Below are positions 9,003 to 18,800 of a stretch of 64,000 nt of DNA, in pieces. The notes beneath the pieces were generated by a model that did no database searches, was not told where the DNA came from, and saw nothing but the letters and a program-made list of their open reading frames with translations. The translations under genes and the position numbers were made by a program. The stretch covers positions 69,738,790 through 69,802,789 of the forward strand of contig CM062292.1 of the NCBI GenBank assembly GCA_031216915.1, given 5' to 3'. The DNA comes from Pictodentalium vernedei. Lineage: Eukaryota > Mollusca > Scaphopoda > Dentaliida > Dentaliidae. The first letter of the stretch is position 1; every line of letters begins with the position of its first letter.

Positions 9003-10993
9003 AGGTTCTCACCTCGATTCGCCTCCAGTCGGGGGAAGGCTGTCGCTGTTTTACGACCGTTGGACAGAGATAACGCCGGACTCTTGGGTCCTCGACGTCA
9101 TTCAATCTGGTCTGCGACTGTCCTTCCATCGGCACCCCAGTTTATCTGGGGTGCCCCTTCCGACTCAGGTCCCTTCCGATTCTCTGCGTCGGGACCTTCT
9201 GGTGCAGGAGATTGACAATCTCCTCACCAAAGGGGCGATCGAGGTGGTCAGGAACACCCTTTCACCGGGGTTTTACTCGAGACTTTTCTTGGTGCCGAAG
9301 AAAAACGGCCAATATCGTCCTGTCATCGATCTGAGTACCCTGACTGAGTACATAATAGCTCCTCGTTTCAGTATGGAGACTTTCCAGTCGGTTCGACATT
9401 CGGTTGATCAGGGCGATTTTGCGGCCAGTATCGACCTGAAGGATGCCTACTTCCATGTACCCATTCATCTGGCGTCACGGAAATACCTTCAGTTCTCATT
9501 TCGGGATCGTGTTTTTCAATTCAGAGCTCTCCCGTTCGGTTTGAACTTGGCTCCTTGGGCCTTCACCCGACTGATGTCACAGGTGCTTGCTTTCCTACCA
9601 CACTCAGTCGGCAGTGACTTCGTCAGCCTACCTAGACGACATCCTCCAACGGCACCGCGATGCTGCTGTTCTGGAGTTCGATGTCCGGCAGTTTCTTTGC
9701 CTGCTAGCGTCGCTGGGTTTCAGAGTCAATCGCGAGAAGTCGGATCTTCTTCCTTCTCAGCGATTCCATCATTTGGGGATGGATTTCGACACTCTTCACA
9801 ATGTAGCGTCGGTCCCCCAAGCTCGGGCGACGATTCTTTCCGCCTTGACTCGGGACCTGCTTCAATCTTCCTCGGTCTCGGCCAGGACTTTCCTTTGGAT
9901 GCTGGGCCTTTGCGGTTCGGTGACAGATCTCATTCCGCTCGGTCGCTTGTTTGTCCGACCTGTCCAACACTTTCTGTTGGATCATTGGCGTCCAAATGTA
10001 GATCCGCTGGACCTGGAACTCACTATTCCTCGGTCTCTGCTTTATCACCTCCGCACTTGGGCAGATATTCCCTGGCTTACACAGGGTGTTCCATTGGATC
10101 TTCCTTTGGCCGATCGCATCCTTACTGCGGATGCCAGCGATCGGGGCTGGGGTGCGACGTTGGATCCTCTTGGCCTGTCTACTCACGGAGAGTGGGACAG
10201 CGAGCAGGTAGGCCTTCATATCAACCAGAAGGAGCTCCTTGCTCTTCTGTTGAGTTTTCGGCTTTGGATCCCTCATCTGTCGGACCATGTTGTCCTACTT
10301 CTTTCGGACAATTCGACAGTAGTGGCCTACATACGGAATCAAGGAGGCACACATTCGATTCCCATGTATCGGCTGTCTCGGGATCTTCTTCTGTTGGTGC
10401 GGGATGTGAACGCTCGGGTGTCCATTCGACACATTCCCAGGCGTCTCAATGTCCTAGCCGACTCCCTGTCCCGACGCGACAGTGTCCTTCCAACCGAATG
10501 GATGCTACATCGGTCGGTGTTTCAGGCAATTTGCGAGCAGTGGGGCCGTCCTCAGGTCGACCTTTTCGCTACTCGCTGGAATCATCAGGTAGAGACCTTT
10601 GTCTCCCTTTGTCCAGATCCTCTGGCATTTGCAGTAGACGCTCTGTCTCTGGACTGGACAGGTTGGATCGGCTATGCCTTTCCTCCTGCACCGATTCTTC
10701 CTCAAGTTTTAGCGAAGATCCGTGCTTGCAGTTGCAGGATCATTCTGATCACACCCCTGTCTCCACAGAGGGTGTGGATCAATCTGCTGCGGCCTCTATT
10801 GGCCGATCGACCAATTCGTCTACCTCTATGTCGCGATCTTCTTTCACAGGGTCGTCCCAGGAAGTATCACAACAACCTGGCGAGCCTGTCCCTTCACGCC
10901 TGTCTTTTATCAGGTTCAGTCTCCGACGTAGAGGTTTTTCGAGACGATCAGTGGAGTGCATTTCTGCATCGCGGCGACATTCCACTGGCATGA
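9003..10993 (+). pseudogene. DIRS pol ORF: reverse transcriptase and RNase H, one frameshift in RT
   Basis: RT begins in one frame (LVQEIDNLLTKGAIEVV; PKKNGQYRPVIDLSTLTEY; SIDLKDAYFHVPIH; LPFGLNLAPWAFTRLM). Between 9590 and 9606 the match moves to the next frame, which holds the catalytic YLDD (about 9630) and then runs to 10993. RNase H follows with DASDRGWGA (about 10130), INQKELLAL, LLSDNSTVVAY and NVLADSLSR, giving the acidic D-E-D-D set. A further conserved block, QVDLFATRWNHQ to GYAFPPAPI (about 10550-10690), is characteristic of animal DIRS pol after RNase H. The frame break separates RT motifs 4 and 5 (YxDD), so RT cannot be made as one chain without frameshifting. Confidence 0.9.
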
Positions 10994-11955
10994 CTTATGC
11001 CGCCAAGTGGAAGGTTTTCTGCCGCTGGTGTGCAGATCACAATGTGAATTACCGTGATCCGTCAATCGCTCAAATTGCGGATTTTCTGGTTTTTCTTTTT
11101 GACTCCAAGGGCCTCCAGCCTATTACGATTAAGGGCTATCGATCTATGCTGTCTGATACTTTCTCTTATGTGGGAAAGCGGTGCATCGGTCGTAATCTTT
11201 TTCTCTCCAAACTTATTCGGCACTTTTCTTTGAAGAGGCCTCTAGTTTTGCGCCTTACACCCAAGTGGAACTTGGCATGGGTGTTGCACTGTTTGGAGGG
11301 GGTGCCATTCGAGCCTTTATCTGAGACCGACATGCGTTTTCTCACCTATAAGACGGTTTTTCTTCTAGCGTTTGCTTCTGCTCGTCGAGTCAGTGAGCTT
11401 CATGCGCTATCTGTTGATTCTGCCTTCTTCCAAAATGAGGCTAACAGTGTCACCTTCACTACTGATTGCTCTTTTCTGGCTAAGAATCAACTTCTTGATT
11501 CAGTACCTCCTCCCATCTGCATTCGGGCTCTTCCCTGTGTAGATGGCCGGAGGCCTCTTCTTTGTCCTGTTCGTGCGATCAAGACTTACATTACTCGCAC
11601 TCAGTTCATTAGGAGGGGTCGGAAGAGATTCTTTCTGTCTCTCATTCCTAAGAGGCAGTCTATCTCTTCCCATTCTATTTCCAGGTGGATCTGTCTTGCA
11701 ATCAAGCTGGCTTATTCTCGCTTGTCTGCATCGGATCTTGTTTCGAACCGGCTTAATGCTCATGAGGTTCGTGCCATTTCTACATCCTGGGCATTCTCCA
11801 ATTCTGTTTCGCTCCGTGATGTTATGAATGCGGCTTACTGGAGGAATGCTTCTACCTTCTCCTCCTTTTATCTCCGCCACCTTCAGCAGCATTCTGAGGA
11901 CCTTTATTCTTTAGGCCCTCTCGTTGCTGCTCAGGCTGTTGTGCACCCTCGTTAA
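10990..11955 (+). CDS. DIRS tyrosine recombinase (YR), intact-looking
   Basis: The frame is open through this region; an ATG at 10990 gives 321 residues, though the protein may start further upstream because the frame is open from before 9003. The core-binding domain (KWKVFCRWCADHN, TIKGYRSMLSDTF) is followed by the catalytic domain. It keeps the R of ASARRVSEL (about 11380), the H-x-x-R of AHEVRAIS (from 11758) and the tyrosine of SSFYLRHL (about 11870): the R-H-R-Y set of tyrosine recombinases. The start overlaps the end of pol in another frame, as in other DIRS elements. YR inserts the circular DNA copy without target duplication. No lesion seen. Confidence 0.9.
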   Translation: MTYAAKWKVFCRWCADHNVNYRDPSIAQIADFLVFLFDSKGLQPITIKGYRSMLSDTFSYVGKRCIGRNLFLSKLIRHFSLKRPLVLRLTPKWNLAWVLHCLEGVPFEPLSETDMRFLTYKTVFLLAFASARRVSELHALSVDSAFFQNEANSVTFTTDCSFLAKNQLLDSVPPPICIRALPCVDGRRPLLCPVRAIKTYITRTQFIRRGRKRFFLSLIPKRQSISSHSISRWICLAIKLAYSRLSASDLVSNRLNAHEVRAISTSWAFSNSVSLRDVMNAAYWRNASTFSSFYLRHLQQHSEDLYSLGPLVAAQAVVHPR

Positions 11956-12117
11956 ATTGTTTTTGTCGAGGTTGCGCTCCGCTCAGCCTTGTTCTTTTCA
12001 GGTGCCTTCTCTCTATCTTCATTACAGGTTTTCGATTTTGTTCTCTGCCATCCTTGCTTTCGTTCTGCTACTCTTGTTGGTATTGGTTATGTGATTCACC
12101 TCCTCCTATTGTTTATT

Positions 12118-12209
12118 CAGCCAATTGTAAACAATTGTGAGTAGGTTGAAAAGAAATTAAAATTTTTTAGTAAATTTTGTTTCTTAACATACCTACCACA
12201 ATTGTTTAC
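12118..12209. repeat. DIRS internal complementary region (circle-junction template)
   Basis: Bases 12118-12158 are the reverse complement of the left terminus (4861-4899); bases 12154-12209 are the reverse complement of the right terminus (about 12500-12558). The segment is therefore an inverted head-to-tail junction of the two ends, with the shared TTTC in the middle. This is a defining feature of DIRS elements and is seen directly in the sequence. Confidence 0.93.
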
Positions 12210-12287
12210 CGGAGGCCCACCCTCCTAGGGGATATCTTTGATATCGATGCCTCCCTGCTAAATTACAAACTTCTCGTTGGCAGAAAT

Positions 12288-12558
12288 ACGGAATTGACGT
12301 CACGGTTGTTGTGCATGCGCTCGGTAAACGCAAGAGGTGTGCAGAGAGAGTACCTGTAATTTCGAGCGCTGGTCTCGCTCGACCCTTTTTTCGATCTTTT
12401 TCGTGCTTTTGCACTCTAGTACTTTTCCAACTCGTTTGGAAAAGATTCTAAAAGCTTGAGTTAGTTCTGAAGTAGGGCTTGCACTTATGTTACAGCCAAT
12501 TGTAAACAATTGTGGTAGGTATGTTAAGAAACAAAATTTACTAAAAAATTTTAATTTC
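12288..12558 (-). repeat. DIRS right inverted terminal repeat, extended
   Basis: Inverse copy of 4861-5102 plus an outer extension (about 12515-12558: GGTAGGTATGTTAAGAAAC and an AT-rich tail) not present at the left end. The extension is complementary to the right half of the internal complementary region. That is the arrangement expected if the internal region templates completion of the termini. Confidence 0.9.
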
Positions 12559-12594
12559 AATTCTTCTCATCCTCTACTGCCCCAATCAACTCCC

Positions 12595-12725
12595 CGCTTG
12601 GCAGGTGTATGTATTTCCCTCCAATATAACTAAATCAACATGTTTGATAGCACTATTTTGTGGTATCTCACAAAATTGCAAATTGTGTTGCATCCTGTGC
12701 TAAAAACCCTGCATAGCACAGGTCC
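12595..12725 (-). repeat. Dispersed repeat family D, copy 2 (right flank of DIRS)
   Basis: Same family and orientation as 4540-4760 (ATATAACTAAATCAACATG, GTTGCATCCTGTGCTA). The DIRS element therefore sits between two like-oriented copies, probably by insertion between neighbouring copies. Confidence 0.7.
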
Positions 12726-13286
12726 ATCCACTAGTATAAAGATAATGTACAGTTATTGAACTGGCAGCCTCTTTTGAGGTTGAGCTGTTTACAAACAATT
12801 TTGTTCTTTGTAATCTTGAGGTGGATGTGGATGGTGTAATATGACACAAGCAGAAAAGAAAACAAACATGCCTGAGTATGCTTCACATTCCCTGCCACTT
12901 TCAAAGATGCCCGTTTTCAGGCCTTCCTAATTACACGCCCCTCTCAAAGAAAAAGGTGGGTATACCGGATTACATCTGTTTGTCCATCTGTCCATGCTTC
13001 TGTGTGTGCATCCATGTGTCTTGCCATCTGCAATATCTCTGTAGTGAGTGGATGAATTTTAGTGAAATTTGGTATCAGTGCTCCTTGTGACAAGCCGCTC
13101 CTGCAGATGTTATGAAAAAGTTGCCAGCATATTTTTCACCAGAGTTACGTTCTTTATATTGTCAATTTTTCATGATTTTTTGGTCCTTTGTGTTTGATTC
13201 ATTTATTCTTCATCGATCCAGCACTGCAATGGGGGTATAGTTGCCTTCAGCAATAGCTCTTGTGTTGTAATAGTTTTTCGTCAATA
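12726..13286. other. Non-coding, with a tandem-repeat-element-like segment
   Basis: 12957-13255 has GGTGGGTATACCGGATTACA, then TGTCCATCTGTCCATG and AATATCTCTGTAGTGAGTGG, the style of the tandem-repeat elements elsewhere in the window. No coding or clear terminus was found. Confidence 0.35.
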
Positions 13287-14816
13287 CAGTTGAACCCTGT
13301 TAAGTGAATAGCGGCATTCCCAATGAAAAGTGAAAAAGAGTCTTATTCAATTAACAGGAATTTGGACATTTCCAGTATTGTAGTGATAAACAGAGCATTT
13401 ATTCTAATATATCTGGCTTGACAGAGCTCATGGAGCATGTATTATCAATGTGGGAAATTCAGTGGTTGTCAGAGTAATTCTGTGAAGAATGCTATGATAT
13501 TTTATTCAATTAACAGGGATATATTCTATAATCCATATACAACAAGAGCTATTGCTGATATATCCTCATTACAGTGGTGGACCGATTAAGCATAAATGGA
13601 CGTAAAACCAAAGCAAGGACTGTCACGCTGTTGAAAAAGTGCAGACAACTTTTTTATAATGTGCAGGAGCAGCATGTCACCAGGATCCCTCGTACCAAAT
13701 TTTATTGAAATCCATCCCTTCACTGCTGAGATATCACTGCAGACAGAAAAAGTCATGAAAAACTGACAAAGTAAGGACTGTAACTTTCGTAAAAAAAATA
13801 TGATAGGCCTAAAAAAATTAAAATTCTGTTTCTCAGGCCCTCCTGCATGGTCCTTTTGGCTACCGCATGCTCTCTTTTTATAACCAATGTAAACGTAAAA
13901 AAAATAAAAATTAAATGGATTATGTCTGATATTTTACCAAAAAATTTATAAATTTGTCCCTTGAGTGCAAGATGGCTTTGCAATGCTTTAGCATTGCAAA
14001 GCCTTCTTGCTCTCAAGGGACGAAATGCACCACCACCCATGCTATTCCGTATTATGAGGCCTAAAACCTAAACCAGTAACATGAACTTTCGATGACAAAG
14101 AAATAATTACAGAAATAAAAAATAAAATAAAAAAACGCTCGCCCGCATGCAGTTTTATGAATAATGGCCCGAGAAACAGAAGATTTACTTTGTGTGGCCA
14201 TAGCAACTTTTTTATAATAAATGTGCAGGAGTGGCTTTTCACAAGGATCTCTCATACCAAATTTTCTTGAAATCCATCAACTCACTGTTAAGATATCACT
14301 GCAGATGACGGATGCACATACAGATGAGAGCTACATTATGCAAGTTTTTTATCCAAATCATTGCGAGGTTATGGTTTCGTCAGTATAGTTACCCTTGTGG
14401 GGTTATTTACTTGTACAGACCTACATTTTGGGATTTTACTGTCCAATTACAAATGATATTTTTTAGAAATTTTAGAGACAATACTGTGGGGTTATATAGA
14501 AAAATAAAGATCTAACCCCCTTAGAGGTGAATAAAACTGATAGAAATGTGCACATTGTGGGGTTAACCCCTCAGCTCAGGAAAAACCTCTTAATGCAGCA
14601 CTGTACTTACAAATACCCCTTACAATTTACCTCTGCTAAGAGCGGATGCATGGACCCACACATATAATCCAGTATACCTGTATTCTCTTCAAGAGAGGGG
14701 GTATAATTATCAGGTCAAATTTGTACTGAAGGTATGGTAAATGCGTTGGTGTTTGGAATTTATATACACTTAACAAGATTATTCAAATAAGAGATATAAA
14801 ATTATGTGGGTCTCAC
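13287..14816. mobile_element. pogo-type MITE split by a 1.16-kb insertion
   Basis: Left part 13287-13545 (CAGTTGAACCCTGTTAAGTG, degenerate central palindrome, TTCAATTAACAGGGATATAT) and right part from about 14705 (CAGGTCAAATTTGTACTG to GTGGGTCTCACTT) line up with 3284-3712. The insert (13546-14704) carries another MITE (13804-14203). Confidence 0.7.
13804..14203. mobile_element. MITE, TAGGCCTAAAAA family, copy 1 (full)
   Basis: Ends TAGGCCTAAAAAAATTAAAA with CTGTTTCTCAGGCC, facing GGCCCGAGAAACAGAAGAT and GTGTGGCCATA. Central palindrome GGCTTTGCAATGCTTTAGCA facing TGCAAAGCCTTCTTGC. Non-coding, about 400 bp. Other copies at 33060, 37611 and 40180. Confidence 0.8.
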
Positions 14817-15339
14817 TTTAGCTACAAATCAGAGCTGGGAGGTTAACCGCATCCACGGGTCGGGATCGGTAGTGAGAGACTACGGAAAATCGCATCCACA
14901 CTTCAATAAACACAACTGCAAATGCGGTTTTAAAATTCCAACGTGTTTTAAGATCCTGCGCATAATATTGAATTACCAAAATGACCACATAATTCAATTT
15001 ACAATAAATACAATATCTACGAATCTGCTGGCCACCTTTAAATAATTTCTGTACATGTTTGAATGGAATTAAAAAACAAAACTGTTGTACTCTATACTTG
15101 CACCAATGACATAGTCAAGACAGTAAACCAAGATTTGAGGCTTTCAGTATCAATGTACAAAACTCAGCATGATGTTCATTAATATTCATGACCTATCAAC
15201 ACCAAGGCTGAAGCATTGTAAAATGTTCATCAGTTTATCAAATGCAATTTTCTTTAATGAACTACATACCAGATTTTATGAAAAATATTATGAAAATACT
15301 TGGTGGGTTAAGAGTTAAAACACATTGGTTGAGACTATT
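14817..15339. other. Intron, nothing recognised
   Basis: AT-rich unique-looking sequence without long frames or visible repeats. Confidence 0.4.
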
Positions 15340-15483
15340 ATTATCCTCGATGGGTATCTGGGAAATCTCACCCAAGGGGCAAGATATTTGAGCCCGACAC
15401 GAGGCTTACCGAGTGTCTGGCTCAAATATCTTGCCTGGAGGGTGAGATTTACCCGTCCCACCCAGATACCCATCGATGATGAT
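15340..15483. mobile_element. Foldback MITE, GATGGGTA family, diverged copy
   Basis: GATGGGTATCTGGGAAATCT and GGGGCAAGATATTTGAGCC face GGCTCAAATATCTTGCC and CCAGATACCCATC. Same layout as 62245-62385 and 63634-63780 (TGGGTACGGGTGTGGGATGG). Confidence 0.75.
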
Positions 15484-15883
15484 TTTTCTTCCTCCATTTT
15501 AGGGATGCAATGCCATTAATAAGAAAATACCATATTTTCCAGGAGCAATTCATTCTTAGTGCATTTATTCTAGGAGAAAACCAATAAGATATTCAGAAAG
15601 CTTGTCGAAAAGTGTGGTACATAACTTAAAACATGCGGATTAGCACAGCACATTGAGGGTTAATGCACTAGGGCGACCTCAAATGAAATCGACATGTCTG
15701 TCCACGTCATTTCCAGACTTGTACTTCAGTTTGACAGAGCGCAATGATATCACATGTATATTTCTCTCTGATAAACTGATAGAGCAATTTGAGGTGTGCT
15801 GAAGTTTTTCTTAGAGTGTTCTGGTTTCAGTTTTTGTTTATCAAGTCATTTGTATTTACGGAAACAAAACGGCCTTCCATTTT
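15484..15883. other. Intron, nothing recognised
   Basis: No coding, no repeat recognised; the tandem-repeat element starts at 15884. Confidence 0.4.
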
Positions 15884-18800
15884 TAGCTTAACTTGACATA
15901 GTCAAGATAAGCTATTGCCATCATACGTGCGGAAGTCTGTTAGTCTGTTCACATTTTCCTTTAGCATGGGCTACACCCCGCAGTTCTTCTCTGATCGTCA
16001 CAAAATTTCATATGCAGGTTTGGGGTCATGTCTAGATGAGAACGTCCCCTTTTGGTCGCGATCGGGCAACCAGTATGGCTGCCCGAGCCCAAAACCCGAA
16101 AACCATTAGCACAGTCTACAGGTCGTATTTATGAAGGGATTTCATTGTAACTTGGTAGGATGCCTCTGTATAATGCCTAGATGAGAACGTCCCCTTTTGG
16201 GCATGATCTATCAACCGTGATGGCTGGTCAAGCCCGAAACCCAAAAACTTTTAGCACAGTCTGCAGGTCATGTTTAATGTGGAGGGATTTCATTGTAACT
16301 AGGTAGGATGACTCCTTATGATGTCTAGATGAGAATTTCTCCATTTGGGCATGATCTGCCAACCGTGACGACTGCCCGAGCCCAAAACCCGAAAACCTTT
16401 ACCACAGTCTACAGGTCATATTTATTGAGGAATTTCATTGTAACTTGGTGGGTTGACTTCATACAGTGTCTAGATGAGAAAGTCACCTTTTGGGCGTGAT
16501 TGGGCAAGTGTGACGGCTACATGGGCCCAAAGCCCGAAAACCTTTAGCACAGTCTAGAGGTCATATTTATGAAGGGATTTCATTGTAACTTGGTAGGATG
16601 ACCCCAAATAATGTCTAGATGAGAACGTCCCATTTTGATCGCGATCATGCAGCCTTGATGGGTGCCCGAGCCCCAAAACCTTTAGCATAGGCAAAAGGTC
16701 ATATTTATGGAAGGATTTCATTGTAACCTGTTAGGTTGACTCCATGTAATGCCTAGATGATGACATCCCCTTTTGGTCGTGATTGGTCAGTTGTGATGGC
16801 TACTAGTGCCCAAAGTCCGAAAACCTTGAGCACAGTCTACAGGTCATATTTATGAAGGGATTTCATTGTAACTTCTTAGGATAACTCCAGATGATGCCCA
16901 GATGAGATTGTCCCCTATGGATCATTCAGCCATGATGGCTGCCCGAGCCCGAAGCCCAAAAACCTTTAGCACAGTCTACAGGTCATATTTATGAAGGGAT
17001 TTCATTGTAACTTGGTAGGTTAACTTTGTATAATGTCTAGATGAGAACGTCCCCTTTTGGACATGATTGGGCTACTGTGACGGCTAAAGGTGCCCGAAGC
17101 CTGAAAACCTTTAGCACAGTCTACAGGTCATATATATGAGGGGATTTCATTGTAACTTGGTAGGATGACTCCAAATAATGTCTAGATGAGAACGTCCCAT
17201 TTTGGCCATGATCAGTCAGCCTTGATGGGTGCCCGAGCCCAAAAACCTTTAGCATAGGCAAAAGGTTATATTTATAGAAGGATTTCATTGTAACCTGTTA
17301 GGTTGACTCCATATAATGCCTAGATGATGACATCCCCTTTTGGTCGTGATTGGTCAACTGTGATGGCTACAGGCGCCCGTAGCCCAAAAACCTTGAGCAC
17401 AGTCTACAGGTCATATTTATGAAGGGATTTCATTGTAACTTCGCAGGATTACTCCAGATGATGCCCAGATGAGATTGTCCCCTTTGGTTGCGATCAATCA
17501 ACCATGATGGCTGCCCGAGCCGAAAACCTTTACCACAGTCTACAGGTCATATTTATTGAGGAATTTCATTGTAACTTGGTGGGTTGACTTCATACAGTGT
17601 CTAGATGAGAAAGTCACCTTTTGGGCGTGATTGGGCAAGTGTGACGGCTACATGGGCCCAAAGCCCGAAAACCTTTAGCACAGTCTAGAGGTCATATTTA
17701 TGAAGGGATTCCATTGTAACTTGGTAGGATGACTCCAAATAATGTCTAGATGAGAACGTCCCATTTTGATCGCGATCATGCAGCCTTGATGGGTGCCCGA
17801 GCCCAAAAACCTTTAGCATAGGCAAAAGGTCATATTTATGGAAGGATTTCATTGTAACCTGTTAGGTTGACTCCATGTAATGCCTAGATGATGACATTCC
17901 CTTTTGGTCGTGATTGGTCAGTTGTGATGGCTACTAGTGCCCGAAGTCCGAAAACCTTGAGCACAGTCTACAGGTCATATTTATGAAGGGATTTCATTGT
18001 AACTTCTTAGGACAACTCCAGATGATGCCCAGATGAGATTGTCCCCTATGGATCATTCAGCCATGATGGCTGCCCGAGCCCGAAGCCCAAAAACCTTTAG
18101 CACAGTCTACAGGTCATATTTATGAAGGGATTTCATTGTAACTTGGTAGGTTAACTTCGTATAATGTCTAGATGAGAACGTCCCCTTTTGGACATGATTG
18201 GGCTACTGTGACGGCTAAAGGTGCCCGAAGCCTGAAAACCTTTAGCACAGTCTACAGGTCATATTTATGAGGGGATTTCATTGTAACTTGGTAGGATGAC
18301 TCCAAATAATGTCTAGATGAGAACGTCCCATTTTGGCCATGATCAGTCAGCCTTGATGGGTGCCCGAGCCCAAAAACCTTTAGCATAGGCAAAAGGTTAT
18401 ATTTATAGAAGGATTTCATTGTAACCTGTTAGGTTGACTCCATCTAATGCCTAGATGATGACATCCCCTTTTGGTCGTGATTGGTCAACTGTGATGGCTA
18501 CAGGTGCCCGTAGCCCGAAAACCTTGAGCACAGTCTACAGGTCATATTTATGAAGGGATTTCATTGTAACTTTGCAGGATTACTCCAGATGATGCCCAGA
18601 TGAGATTGTCCCCTTTGGTTGCGATCATTCAACCATGATGGCTGCCCGAGCCCGAAGCCCGAAAACCTTAAGCACAGTCTACAGGTCATATTTATGAAGG
18701 GATTTCATTGTAACTTGGTAGGTTGACTTCATGTAATGTCTAGATGAGAACGCCCCCTTTTGGACATGATTGGGCAACTTTGACGGCAAAAGGTGCTCAA

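Larger units (their letters stand above)
4861..12558 (+). mobile_element. DIRS-type tyrosine-recombinase retrotransposon, near full length, frameshifted
   Basis: A 7.7-kb element carrying the diagnostic DIRS parts: inverted terminal repeats of about 240 bp (4861-5102 and 12288-12558), an internal complementary region (12118-12209) that matches both outer ends back to back, and gag, RT/RNase H and tyrosine recombinase in order. There is no integrase or protease. Both ends carry TTTC (4861-4864 and 12555-12558) with no target-site duplication beyond it. That fits recombinase-mediated insertion of a circular intermediate, the established DIRS model. It lies in the first observed host intron in the sense orientation. 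At least two frameshifts (about 8023-8033 in gag and 9590-9606 in RT) break its coding, yet long open frames remain, so it looks fairly young. Confidence 0.93.

Noticed and set aside
9704-10288. A 194-codon minus-strand frame inside the DIRS pol
   Set aside because: It lies opposite RT/RNase H with clear motifs on the plus strand and has no recognisable domain of its own.
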